Source of the DNA: Psilocybe azurescens
Lineage: Eukaryota > Basidiomycota > Agaricomycetes > Agaricales > Agrocybaceae
Length of the DNA stretch: 50,089 nucleotides
NCBI GenBank assembly: GCA_023853785.1
Contig: JAJIRX010000758.1
Location: 1 to 50,089 of the forward strand
Direction: 5' to 3'
In this document: positions 1 to 11,484 of the stretch, piece after piece
Numbering within the stretch: position 1 is the stretch's first letter
Layout of the letters: the number at the start of each line of letters is the position of its first letter
Notes under the pieces: generated by a model
Told to the model about the DNA's origin: nothing
Databases searched by the model: none
What the model saw: only the letters and a program-made list of their open reading frames with translations
Translations under genes and position numbers: made by a program

Positions 1-1120
1 CCACAGGTCGGAGAGACATGGATGCAAGCATTATCTACTGCTCAATTGTTTTGGTGCTGAATGCTCAATCCAATCTGTTCAACTGTAAGCCAAGTTATTC
101 GAGATTAGTGAAGATCTTAGCCCTGTTATTTCCTCCATTTAAAGGAAGAACGAGATGAGTGGTTAGTTGCAGGAGTGGAAGAAGCCACATGTAGCGTTCT
201 GTGTCGGTCTCATGCTGTGATTTATTTACAGAAGTGGGAACTGTCAATGGTTTCTCGAAGGCAAATAGTGCATTTTATCAACGGATGAACGTCGGCTGCA
301 TTTATATATCTGACAGCCACTAATTTCTTGTTCCGGGGCATGATTGACGCGTTGAAGTCGGACCGAAGATCAGGTGAGCACCAGACACACCTTGTGGCAA
401 ACGTATGCGCATATGATGATTCTAAGTGATTCTAAGTGACGATATAAGACGATGCATCCCTCAAAGAGTCGATAAGAAAAATTGCATCTTAAGCTCATTA
501 TGAACAGAAGAACTACTAGTACGACGCAAGTCAAGGTGAATGTGAAGCATCTCATGACTGATTGCCAAGTCTTTTGGCACCGTGGACGCCTGAGAAGCCA
601 TCGCTATTCTTGATTATTAAAGCCTCTTCTGTGCTTCTGTCTGGAATGACAGTTGTGCCTCCGTACCAGGGTATGTGCAACGTTAAAAAGTTGGTCATGG
701 TGAAACCGACCATTGAGCGTACAAGTTGTTCCACACGCGCCATTCAATTTTACTCGTTCCATTTCCAAACCAATCTGAGAAGTTTTCAACAGCTTGTTTC
801 GGCGTTGTAGAACGCCCGTAAATCAAGAAGATTAAAAACAATGTCGGCTGGTTAAACATTATTGCCTGGTCAGTCTCATCTTGAAGATATGATATACTCT
901 CGTCTCTCCCATTCGTTGGAGACCAGAACAGGATATACAGCACCAATAACAGTTTGGTACAATTCAGAATTTTCTGAGAGATCTCCAATGGATAAGAAAC
1001 GAACGACAGATCCTTCCTGGTAGATCGGTGATTCAGGGCCTAGTCCTTAGGACTCTGTGGTGTGCATGTCATTCGCATGTACAGAAGATTCTTACCTCTG
1101 TCGCTACTATGAGCCGCTGT
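1..1120. other. gene-poor stretch
   Basis: I see no coding region I can defend. A minus-strand frame at 695-988 begins with a hydrophobic, signal-peptide-like stretch, but it has no recognisable continuation or family motif. Confidence 0.4.
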
Positions 1121-1125
1121 CATCT

Positions 1126-1341
1126 CAGAGCTCAGAGCTGACTGTTCTAGTTCAGCTTCGAATCTGAACACCGCAGACACATATGTCCACATTATATCGA
1201 AGGCTGTCTACGAGAGACTAAACATTCAGTGGGTCCTCAATCATCCAGGATACAACACTCGTGATTTTGAGTTCTTTATCGGACAAGAGCTTGAGAAAGA
1301 TGATTTAAAGGAGTATTTGAACACCCCAGGTGTTCAATGTA
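1126..1341 (+). other. possible isolated exon, unrecognised
   Basis: Downstream of a pyrimidine-rich tract ending in CAG (about 1125) the plus strand is open for about 70 codons with protein-like composition (contains KAVYERLNIQWVLNHPGYN and a charged ELEKDDLKEYL stretch). It lacks an ATG in frame. A GT follows the codons for a Pro-Gly pair and could be a donor. I could not find neighbouring exons and do not recognise the family. It may be an exon of a decayed gene or chance. Confidence 0.25.
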
Positions 1342-1344
1342 CAT

Positions 1345-3610
1345 GTCTTTGCTATTTACAAGTGATCAACAATAGCTGATGGACGAGAATGTCGAGTAGA
1401 GAATAGTGTAAGAAATGGTTTAGTTATCGCGAGTCGGGAACTGAGATTCCAGTAGTGTACATTATCATTCTATGGAAAAACATATTTGATTCAATTACAC
1501 GTTGACTCGTTTAGCTACACTATTGGACAAAGAATATCATTGCTTTTCGAGAATGGCATAGACTCGTTTCACCACTCCCATTTCGGGACTCGGCCAATGA
1601 GCATGAGCCGTGAGAAGTGACCTTGGTTCACGGTAGCGCCTGAAGAAATGCAGTAGCCTAACGGGTTGTGGCTGGATACAAATGTGGGATTCAAGTCCTG
1701 TAAGTCGATATAGCGGCAACAGATATATGTAAGAAGAAATAAACTGGACTTCACTACTATCCTTAAATCTGACCGAAAAATGATAAAGCGAGCTCATGCG
1801 GTACATCGGCCCACAGCTGCTTGATAGCACTGTAGCACTTACGAGGCTCCTTCCGGTACCGTGGGATAAGTGAGAAGACTGTGGCCGAGGTGAGCGTGGA
1901 TCTAATTTCTTGGGTATGATGACGAACTCGAGACGACAGAACAAGATGCAGATAACAGACATTGCCGAGTTCTCACCAACCGCCTTCAATTTGGAATATT
2001 ACCGCGTATCTCAGTAGGATATGACGGGCACCATGTTTTTAAAGTGTCCACTGTCAACTTGCGGGCCTAGCGCTTCTGTACTGAGCGCCAGGCCCCAGAT
2101 CCAAAAGCACAGATCCAATATTGATCGACCTACTACTCCCAAGCATCTCTATGTCATCTAAAAAGTATACTGTCCGTATTCCTTTCCTCCACGCCCCACA
2201 ATCAACAAAACCATCTTGCGGTTCTTGTCACAAGAGTAGAGTAGTCACGGTTGGGTTAAATATACCAGAAACGGCTGACAGAATCTTCAACATGGCTATC
2301 CTCGATCTTCCGGGGTGCAGGCAGCAGTTGGGATGTTGGAAACGATGAACGCAGATTGGAACGGGGAACATGGTCGGCATCGTGTAACGCTGCTACTTTG
2401 TTTGATTGGGCTAGGCTCTGACCATCCTGTATATGTCCACCACCGGTATCGCTCGACGGTCCTCTTCAAGTTGCCCTCAAGTGTGTCGTGAAAAACGGAG
2501 GGGTGCGGCGGATCGACACTGAAATTCTAACATAAAGAAGTGGGGCGTCAGTGAATTGCGAGAAGAAAGAGAGAGAGCTACGAAAGGGTCAATGGATGTA
2601 GGATGAAGGATGAAGTAGCTAGGTACAGGATATAAAATATTAAAGACGACGGGTAACGAAATAGGTGGGAGAGTGCATATCAATCCTTCAGAGAGCATAT
2701 CAAAGAGCAGCAACAACAACCGCGGCGACCGACTGCGCCAAGGTTCAAAACGAACCCGCCGCTCGTGAATTCTCGGATGTAAATTGATCAAGAACCCTAC
2801 CACCCAGTCCATACACCGTCATCAGGTGCCACACACGCATAGGCATCCGCATACCCAGCGCTCAGCAGCCGAATGAACCAGCAGAGAAAAATAGAAATGG
2901 AAAACAAGAAATGGCGCGACCGGTTCCCATCCCCATTCCCATCCCCAATTGTGATTCGCAACTCACCCCTCCCGATTGCCATCCCAGCTTAGCTTTCCCG
3001 GCTCACATCCAAAGAACGTGCAGAGCTGGGCACCGAGCATCTAGTGCTGCGGCTCATCGTAGCTAATCCAAATCCTACTCTCATTCACCATTCGCCGGTC
3101 GTCACCCTCCGCTGCCTTCTACCGCCCCTCCCAGGAAGAGAAGTAAAAACAAAGAACAAAAAAGGAACCTGGAACCATCCCAGCAACCACAAAGTTCACC
3201 CGCTCACTGCTAAGCTGTCCGGGTCGCTATCTCGCACACAGTGCAGCACCCGAAGCTCAAAAAAGTGTGCTCCAAAGAAAGAAACACTTTCACCCGACAT
3301 CGGAGATCACCCATGCACGACACAATCGTCGGCCATCCATCTCGTGTAAGAAACAAACACATCACAAAAGTGCCGCGGACATACAAAAGAAAAAGAATCA
3401 ACGCACACAAACGAAACGAAACGAACAAAAAGAACAGAACTTCAGAAGAAACAACGAGAAGGCACACTCCGAAAAAGAACGCAACACGAAAATAGGCAGG
3501 CGAGAAGACAGCAAGCACGCATGGATCCCGATAATCCCTGAACGCCCACTCGAACATGAGATCCCTTTTCTATTACGTGTGAGCGAGGGCGCGTATGCTC
3601 CCCACGCCCC
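1345..3610. other. no supported gene
   Basis: Short overlapping open frames occur on both strands, none with a convincing exon structure or family motif. The part from about 3360 to 3500 is A-rich with tandem ACGAA-like words, which creates spurious Lys/Arg-rich frames. Confidence 0.4.
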
Positions 3611-3624
3611 TCATGTTGGTGTAT

Positions 3625-4810
3625 TTAGGCACGAAAGCTTGATATCCGGGAGGAAGTCGACATCTTCTGGGTGTTATCATTATCGATGTCGTTGGATTTG
3701 ACGGCGGGGATGGAGGTGGTGTCGAGGTCGGTGGTAGTCCAGGAAGATGATGTCGGCGTCCGCTCAGGATTTCGGAGGAGGGAGTTGAAGGGCATTAGCG
3801 TCCGAGCGCTGGGTGTTGCAAAAGAAACACGACACAACGCGACGAGGGTAGGAGGGGAAAAAGAGGGGGAGAATGAAATAGAACATCAGCACGACCTCGA
3901 CAAATAGGATACATGTATATGAAGAGAAACCAAGAAAAAAAGCGGATCGAGCACGATATCAACCTATCGGGACATCATCGAGGGAACCGAAACTCGACAT
4001 GAAGCAGAACAGAATGTAACTAAGTTAGAAAATAACCCACCAGATTGTACTACAGTGACATATGCTTCGACATCCTTAACGCCTTCCCTTCTCCCGTTGG
4101 GATACTGATATAAAAGGCCTCAAAAAAGTACGAGTACGGCGTACGATATTTCTTTTAACTTACATGGAGGAAGGTTGAGCAGGGCTTGCAGGACGAATGG
4201 GTGGTAGATCGAGTTGGCGACTGAGCGGTGGGACAATGTGCCTGGAGGAAAGGATGGAAGAGGCCAATGTGGGCTGTGATAGGAATTGCAGTGAGAAAGT
4301 GACGGGGAGAGATAGAGGAGCATGGAGACGAACACGAACAAGCGGAAAAAAGGAAGGTGATAGGGAGGTGGAGGTGGAGAGGAAGAAAGCAGCACACCTT
4401 TGCCTTGGACATACTCTCATTGTCACAATATGTATGGCGCTCGAGGAGGCGTACCTCAGTCTACCTTCATGAGTCCTTGGAGGAAGGAATCAATAAGCGC
4501 GAGGTCCTGTTCGTTTAAGTGGGACCCGTCATTGCCCGTCCATTGATTAGCGTCGTCCAAGGTAATTCCAACTGAAGATCGTCGAATGAGTCCGACATAT
4601 CGATTGAAAACTTGATCGATTCAAGTACTCTGTTGGTTTGAAATTGCCACGCCTCCTGGGAAAGAGATATTCGCTTGCGTCCGAATTGGGGACACAGTTT
4701 AAGCGGAGCTCAAATTTTGATCTACGCGACCCTTGCGTTTCTATATATCCGTCAAGCTGTAGGAATAGAACGACAAATTCCAGTACTTGATTCACATACT
4801 CCCTCATCAA
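3625..4810 (-). CDS. possible multi-exon gene, unrecognised
   Basis: Three minus-strand stretches read like exons of one gene. One near 4640-4467 encodes a continuous peptide containing VFNRYVGLIRRSSVGITLDD and then WTGNDGSHLNEQDLALIDSF, ending at a GTAGAC donor. A second near 4235-4160 contains NSIYHPFVLQALLNLPP and ends at a GTAAGT donor. A third near 3815-3625, preceded by a long pyrimidine tract and CAG, is Ser/Thr-rich and ends with a stop. Upstream, 4810-4640 is also open (begins MMREYVNQV) and may be a further exon. The phases of the first two exons do not join cleanly, so either a small exon is missing or there is an indel. I do not recognise the family, and the gene model is tentative. 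Confidence 0.3.
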
Positions 4811-6312
4811 AAATTATCTAAGTCCTCAACAATGCAGTATCCCTGTCCCGAGACACACCATTCAAGCAGTCGCCGCCGGTATTCCTTTCGCCGATAGTCT
4901 CCTGTGCTCTCAATCTATCCGAACTGCAGAATTAATGTCATAACTATTCTGGATCTCTTCAGAAAGGTGGGATGAATTTGAGTATATGTATCTTGCTACA
5001 CATGTACTCATCCAAAATGCACCGACATGGCTGTTGTAGCATACTAACTCACGGCGCGAACTTGAGGGTGACAATCTGAAAGCCTGGAGTCACCAGGCTC
5101 ACTGAGAGTCACGCGGAGAATGATAGGACCATGATATATTGATAGAACGACTGACTGGGCTACAGGTGTGTATGGTGCATAATGTCTAATGTGCAAGAGA
5201 GAAGTCGGTATCGAGGGAATGGGTCAGGGATCGCGGTCACATATATGTAAATGTAGAAGATAAGATAATGTAGAACGGGGCTGTGGTAAGACTGGGGCAC
5301 CAGGCTTACACAATCCCGGACATTGCAGTTTTTCACTCAACAACCCCAATACCCTTTAAGGATTGTACGATGTGCAATTCGCCTGAATAAATTTAATGTA
5401 TAGACTTCCCTCTCCTCTTCAAGCTTTATTGTTGCATCACATTTAGTTTCCTAGGTTTTGTATTTATGGTTTCAAAACTCATAAACCACCAAATTACTGA
5501 TGCATTACAAGTGGATCTCCATAACCAAAAGCCGAGGAAACACTACAACAAGCGCTTGGGTTCAGGGAAGTCCGGTCACCAGCTACACAGCATCTACAGC
5601 AGCCGGAGGATTGCATCCGAAGAAAGGCTTCCTTGTCATGAAGGTTATAGATATTATGCATTGGTGCATCATGTCGTTGGGATACCTTGATTCTTTCTCT
5701 CAATAATAAATGATCTGATGTATCATTAATTTAGGTCAAAGAAGCCACATATAATCCTTGCAGAGAATCTTACAGCTCCTCGAAGCTCCAATCCACGTCA
5801 AGACGGCAAGAAGCCATCAAAGGGAAGCCCGTAAATCAACTTCTATTTTTGGCACGCATCATCCGCGCTTGCGGCTTTCTCGGGCTAGCCGAGTAAGCGC
5901 CCAGTGGTAATGGCAGAGTAGTAATGTAAACTATGGAAATATACATTGAGCACTATGTAAGGTTTTTACCGTATAGCTAGCAGTGAGCACCACATAATTC
6001 TCTTGGTTGCTTGTATGCTGAAAGACAAGTCAAGAGTGACATCTGCCAATATGTGGCGGAGGTGGTCACCTTCATGGGAATCTTACACCGGGTATCTAAA
6101 AATATTATTTTTGTGAGGAGCCATGCAACCTGCATACACTGGCCATTGGCATACGAGTAAATGATCACCGGTGCCACCGTTGTGAAATATGCGGACGACG
6201 ACGGGAAATGAAGAATAAATCACATCGCGGCGATTGAGGTTCATCCCACATTTCTTCCTCAGTTGATAAGCCAATCAAATTACTCGCCAAGCTTAGCCAT
6301 AACTTTTAATTT
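4811..6312. other. intergenic, contains one copy of a dispersed repeat
   Basis: No gene is supported. 5077-5283 is a dispersed repeat listed separately. The rest is AT-rich non-coding sequence with short chance frames. Confidence 0.45.
5077..5283 (+). repeat. dispersed direct repeat, copy 1
   Basis: About 207 bp sharing long identical blocks with 13089-13286 on the same strand, for example CTCACTGAGAGTCACGCGGA and GGACCATGATATATTGAT. Both copies end near a GGGGCTG word. There is no coding potential. It is probably the remains of a non-autonomous mobile element; no terminal inverted repeat or target duplication was identified. Confidence 0.7.
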
Positions 6313-6629
6313 TGGTGTCGGAATACAAAGAAATGCATATCGAGATCATCGCTGAAACTTGAAATTTTATGTTTCCTGAATGCAACCTGCTGGAAAAGCG
6401 CATCTGTATAGTGGTCTACTGATAATTCTTATTCAATTTCAACTTGAAAGTCTGCATTATGACATACGTTGTTACTGTCGTCTTTGCAACAGGGAAAGAG
6501 CGAAATTAGACCAAATCAGCTGAGTATCATTTACTGATTAGGAGCTAGTGTTAATCATATGCGATAGATTTAGACCTTGATGATAATGAGGAGTATAAGA
6601 GCGGAAACGATATTGTACATTGTCTGCAT
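6313..6629 (+). repeat. 317-bp inverted repeat, left arm
   Basis: It is nearly identical to the reverse complement of 11168-11484. The two differ at only a few positions, for example near 6553-6565. The unit starts TGGTGTCGG and ends with GTCTGCA(T). It overlaps the upstream region of the small secreted protein gene starting at 6746 and so may carry its promoter. No clear target-site duplication flanks it. A solo LTR (TG...CA ends), a MITE, or a duplicated segment generated by an inversion are all possible. Confidence 0.85.
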
Positions 6630-6745
6630 CCCATTCTTTCTTCGCTTCCTCCTTTTCAGACCTGGTGTCTCATCTGATTCCTTTTTCACTATTTACTTCC
6701 ATCGCAGCACATTTCAAAACCCTTTTCATTTTAACCGACATTCTA

Positions 6746-7470
6746 ATGGCCAGATTCTTCTGCTTCTTTACACTTGCATTCGCTCTGCTCATGTCCTACG
6801 TTGTGGCTGGTATGTATTGTCAATACAATGTCTACAACATTGAATGCTGACGCAATTGTCGATCTCGACTTTCAGCGCCACTCGGTTAGTAGTAGCATTT
6901 CCCTCATCCACTCGTATATGTTCGCATAAATTCAAGGCTGACTTAAAACACCATTATCATTATCAGGCGAACAAAGCAAGCGTCAAATTGGTGACCTCCA
7001 ATGCAACATTGCGCGGCTCAAGACCGTTGCCGGACTTGCCAAGTCTGCGTCGTCCATCAAGAGCGCAATTGCTGCTGCCCAGTCGTAAGCGGCACATCGC
7101 CTGCTAGTGTTAATCAACTAAATATTCAACGCCATTTAAGTGACCCCGCCACCGTTGCACAGCTGCAAACCGCAGCTCAGGGAGTATCGAGCGCCCAGGC
7201 CGGAGTAGCGACGATCGCAAAGGCCCTCCTCACTGGACAGCAAGCGCCCGCATCCGCACGTCAACAAGTTCAAGACGGTCTCACAGCCGCTTCGACTGCA
7301 CTTGGTTCTACTGCTGCGTAAATATTTCTCATATAAAATCACGGATGAACGGATACTAATCAGTATATTTTAGGGCCGATCCTGCTGTGGACAATGCCGT
7401 TGCGAGCGCTTCGTCTGCCGTTGAGGGAACCACCGCGGCTGGTGAACAGGTTGTTTCTGACTGTAAATAG
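6746..7470 (+). CDS. small secreted protein
   Basis: A spliced gene of five exons (6746-6809, 6876-6884, 6967-7084, 7141-7317, 7374-7470) encoding about 154 residues. Residues 1-22 (MARFFCFFTLAFALLMSYVV...) form a signal peptide. The mature part begins after a KRQ site and contains GDLQCNIARLK near its start. It is then alanine-rich and helical and ends in SDCK, so two cysteines remain in the mature chain. This layout matches a family of small secreted proteins I know from mushroom genomes, which has no assigned function. All introns are GT-AG and 50-82 bp. The second exon is only 9 nt; skipping it also keeps the frame, so it is uncertain. The gene starts 117 bp after the left arm of the 317-bp inverted repeat. 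Confidence 0.75.
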
Positions 7471-7479
7471 GCGATATGG

Positions 7480-7870
7480 CTACAAGGACATTCATTTTTG
7501 GACTTTTCATTCGGAGGTATTTCAATAGGAATAGGATGATAGGCAATAGTTGTATTTAATGCTATACTACTAGGGTCAAAGTCACGATATGGTTCACGTT
7601 GATGACGATCTTCTTTGGACAATAGGAATGAGGACACAGCACCACGCATCTGGGCTGTTAGCATTGGTGTACTGCATACTTGCTTCGGGGTCGCGAGGTG
7701 TTTCGAACAGCGAATTTTGGATAATCGAGGACAGATCAATCGGTGAAGTCGAGAAAAAGCACTTTAGGAACCCGACGTCCACGTCTTGACCATCAGGGAT
7801 GAAGTACTCACAAGGCCTAGCCACGTCATTTCCGAAACCCAGATTAAGGTGCCCACCTTACTTTTGTAAC
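7480..7870. other. intergenic between convergent genes
   Basis: This short spacer lies between the 3' ends of the small secreted protein gene (plus) and the caspase-like gene (minus). I see no gene in it. Confidence 0.5.
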
Positions 7871-7880
7871 GGTGAATCCG

Positions 7881-9740
7881 TCATGAACTGAGTTCTTCCA
7901 CCAATCGAATAATATAACTCTGAAAGAGTATAGGGATCAGAGGCGATTCGCAATGCTTGGAATTGCACTCACTGATGCTCAGTTCGCTGTTATCAAAGTA
8001 GAATATGTTTGGATACAAGTCTTGCCCTCCACGGTTGATGATCCGAATTCCATATAAATTGGTGTGGGAATCCGAGTCATCGATATCGAGAGTAATCATA
8101 CCGTCCTTAATGAGATTTTCACCGACGGGCTCCCACTCCGATGTACCAATGTCGTCATAATTCCAGGTCGATTGTAGCTTCATGAATTCTATGGTTAGGA
8201 AATTCCTCAGATTCTCAGAGTTAAGGTAAGATCGGTTTAAGTGATAGTAGTAGTGTGCCGCTCCCTGGAAAATGTGTCGTATATGGAGGGGCTCTGGTTT
8301 TGCTTTGGAGGTGCACCGAGTCAAACCCTGACAGGTTACGCGTTTGTCCAGTATACAGAAAATGATATCGTCTCCCTCTCTTTGTATCTCCAGGTCGGCG
8401 GCTGATCTATCCACCAGAGCAAAACTCCATAGCCTGACAGAGGGTTGGTTGATATGCATAAGTAGCGCTTCAAAGACAGGAATTAGACCATCCTCTAAGG
8501 GAACATGTACTTTGAGCTCTTCCTGAACGCCAACTCGAGTCTGAAGTGCGATTCCTGAGATGCCGACGCTTCGCGTCGAATTTGATACAGAGACTAGAGA
8601 CAAAGCCGACTGAAATGCTCGGATACCCTGTGCCTTGTAGACGCCGATAGGATCGTTCCCATGGAATGCCTCTATATCGGCGTAGAGAGTGAATTGTGCA
8701 TTCGGGGATACCCCATCGGCTCCCCCGCCTGGAGAATGTACTCGCCATTAGGAGTAATATGAACTTTATACAGATTTCTCGTCCGGGGAACGGCTTTCTC
8801 GTTGAAGACCATTCGATATCTATTGATTCCTTCCAGTTGAGGATTTTGTCTGATGGAGATGTTAGATTTCTCTAGATGTTGTGTACATGGGACTTACGAG
8901 ACGAGGTGCTCCAGCCGATCCATTGGGTCAACGTGACTCACTCTCCGAGAGTGAAACAGAGTGAAGGACTTTTTCCAGGGCCATTGTAAACTGCCCTCGA
9001 CCATCACGTTCTAGTGCCTGCTCGTATGCGCTGCATGCGGCAATAAAGACATGAGATGTAAGGCTTCCAGGCGTATCTTTAGCAGATTGTGCCGCCGCTC
9101 TTTCGCGACATGTTTGGGTAATTTCATCATCGAGATCAGGGGGATTGCGTAGTGTTTTTTAGGAATGCGCTGCGAGCAATTACGTTAGGATCCGAATTCC
9201 GCGTCCGCGTTCCGCAACCGGAATTGCAGCAGTCAAATATAACGGTCTGGACAGTGGATCAGAGCGTGAATTGGTTTAATTAGGGTGGGCTCACTATATT
9301 ATCACCCTTTTCAAGCATAATGTTATTGATCAGACAGCCGATTGTTTTGTCTGGGATAACATGGACGTTCCCATTACTCATAAAGTCGTGGGGAACAATG
9401 CTTTGGACCAGCTTATTTCCGTTTTCTGTTACCCATCCACCAGTAGCTTTGACTTCCTGTCCGTGCCCAGCGTAATATATCAGGATGGCGTCTCCCTTTC
9501 GTATTTCACTGCTGTTCTGGAACGACTTAAAAGCGTCAATGATGTTCTGTCGAGTGGCCTTGCAATTTGTGAGCATGCGAATGTGATGTTTGTCGACCCT
9601 CGACTTGTCCCTAAGGAAGTCGCGTATCACTTCCACATCTGCGACAGCACCTCGTAGGTTCTTGATTTCTGGGTCTGCGTACTTGTTCACCCCAATAATG
9701 AAGGCGAATATGCGAGGAGGTTCGTCGTCACTAAGATGAT
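7881..9740 (-). CDS. caspase-like (peptidase C14) protein
   Basis: A cysteine peptidase of the caspase/metacaspase clan as found in expanded Agaricomycete families. The N-terminal exon (about 9738-9295) contains FAFIIGVNKYAD, a strand-helix core and the catalytic histidine in YYAGHGQE. A 48-bp intron (9294-9247) joins it to TVIFDCCNSG, whose second cysteine is the expected nucleophile. Next comes a helical stretch with HVFIAACSAYEQA, then an intron (donor GTAAGT near 8897) leading to QNPQLEGINRYRMVF, and finally a C-terminal region of more than 240 residues ending at 7881. Reading the whole protein needs frame changes at a T6 run (9155-9160), near 8935-8945, and at a C5 run (8722-8726). The conserved sequence on both sides suggests consensus errors or very recent decay. 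The true start is not resolved; an acceptor lies near 9740. Confidence 0.75.
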
Positions 9741-9744
9741 ATGC

Positions 9745-10840
9745 TATAAGTCAAGGATTCGGAGAAAAGGGGTATTAACACAATGTGGTCGATTCTACTC
9801 GCTTTATAGAGTCGTTGGCCTCAGAAAAAGAGCTACTGATACTCCATTAGTCTTTGGGAACTCTTTGCTTTGGAGAACTTCCGTCGACGAACCTTGTCAT
9901 CGGGACAGCATGAGTAGCACCGCATTGAGATTTACTGTAGATTTCAAAACGTTCAGCCTCGGTTCTGCAAACTTTTGATAAGATCTCACAGGTCCAGGTA
10001 TCTGAGAAGTTCGGCATAGTCGCTGATCCTCGTATCGCCTAATTCGATAGATGTTGCTGATGACGACGGCATAGATGAAAAAGCAACACAGTAAGGAACT
10101 AGAATAGAGGCTCCAAGCTAGTCAAACTCTGTTAGAGGGGTTTGCTTAAGTAGTGCCAAGGGCTATGCTCCATTACCTACTTTCAGTGCTTGAGGCGGTG
10201 CCTTTCAGTAGTTGGTACGAACACCGAACTCGACTGCGGCCCAGCTTTAGCCTCAGAGGCACACAACCATTATAATTTTTTGAGTCACAGCTGCATTCTA
10301 GGCGTCAAGTTGCTCAAAGCTCTGTAAAAGTTGTAAATGATAGGAGTTAAAGAAATGGCAAAGGTTAGGCGGCATTGGGTAAGTCACAAAACTGCCAGCC
10401 AAAAGCCTCTACTTGATGCACGTGACTTTTATAACGTCAACCGTTGTGGTCGAGACCGTGACTGGTCTGTATAAGAAACTCATTATACGGTCTTATACGG
10501 TTCTCATATCCAGGGTCGTCACGCAGCCCAATTATGGCCAACTTGAACCAGGCTAACCTTGCGCCAATTGCCGCTTTATTTTAGAAAATTCCCAAGTTGC
10601 CCGTGAGCTCCTGCCTTTCTATCGAGACTGGTACACGGAAGCATCTCGACTCGGATTGCTATTGTATAGAATATCGCTGGCTGCTCCTTGATTGCAAGGA
10701 CAATTTGCGGAAACCAAACGGAAACCCTTTCATTTTTGTTTCCTTTGGCTTCTAATTTTCCCAAGCGCCATCTTGATTAGGAGGGCCATCAAGGCTGAAT
10801 CCTGCTGCCTTATTTTGCAGTATGAATCTTTCCCCCTTCC
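9745..10840. other. no supported gene
   Basis: This is the region upstream of the caspase-like gene and of the hydantoinase fragment. Its first part may hold the missing first exon of the caspase-like gene. I find no motif that fixes it. Confidence 0.4.
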
Positions 10841-10843
10841 GCT

Positions 10844-11131
10844 ATGTCAGACGCAAGGACTAGGTACTGGATAGGCGTCGACGTAGGCGGTATGTGACCG
10901 ACCATCCAGACTGACCACCACTGACTTATCGAAAGGTACTAACACTGATGGTGTTATCATCGATATTGCGAAGTCGAATGACTCCTCCTCAAGAGGTGTT
11001 ATCGCGTCGTTTAAGCACGCCACAACCTCGGATGTCACGACTGGAATCGAACTGGCAGTCAAAAAGATTCTAGAGCAGTCTGGGATTGATCCTGGAAGTA
11101 AAAATATTCTGAGTCTGACAATCGGAACGAC
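10844..11131 (+). pseudogene. hydantoinase/5-oxoprolinase, 5' fragment
   Basis: The start of a hydantoinase A/oxoprolinase-type ATPase. Exon 1 (from ATG 10844) encodes MSDARTRYWIGVDVGG and is followed by a GTATGT...AAAG intron of about 46 bp. Exon 2 continues GTNTDGVIIDI, the acidic phosphate-binding turn of the family, then a GIELAVKKILEQSGID helix and LTIGTT, where family members normally continue with a histidine and HFVNA-like residues. A GT after GTT could start the next intron, but 36 bp later the sequence runs into the right arm of the 317-bp inverted repeat, and no later exon is found beyond it. The full family protein is over 1,000 residues, so only about a tenth remains. It is a truncated gene, probably broken by the repeat or by the rearrangement that placed it. 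Confidence 0.75.
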
Positions 11132-11167
11132 GGTACATTGCGTAACTTTGGTTTCATCCCGCACGCA

Positions 11168-11484
11168 ATGCAGACAATGTACAATATCGTTTCCGCTCTT
11201 ATACTCCTCATTATCATCAAGGTCTAAATCTATCGCATACGATTAACGCTAGCTCCTAATCAGTAAATGATACTCAGCTGACTTGGTCTAATTTCGCTCT
11301 TGCCTTGTTGCAAAGACGATAGTAACAACGTATGTCATAATGCAGACTTTCAAGTTGAAATTGAATAAGAATTATCAGTAGACCATTATACAGATGCACT
11401 TTTCCAGCAGGTTGCATTCAGGAAACATAAAATTTCAAGTTTCAGCGATGATCTCGATATGCATTTCTTTGTATTCCGACACCA
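11168..11484 (-). repeat. 317-bp inverted repeat, right arm
   Basis: Near-identical reverse complement of 6313-6629. The arms enclose about 4.5 kb containing the small secreted protein gene, the caspase-like gene and the hydantoinase fragment. It lies directly after the last recognisable hydantoinase exon, so its arrival or an associated rearrangement probably cut that gene. Confidence 0.85.

Noticed and set aside
1537..1989. 150-codon minus-strand open frame
   Set aside because: Ser/Arg-rich with no domain, signal or exon context. It looks like a chance frame.
3044..3701. Several overlapping Lys/Arg-rich plus-strand frames
   Set aside because: They follow an A-rich tandem-like tract and are explained by composition.
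6313..11484. Whole inverted-repeat-bounded segment as a composite transposon
   Set aside because: No transposase inside, no target duplication found, and the interior genes are unrelated; kept only as an inverted repeat.
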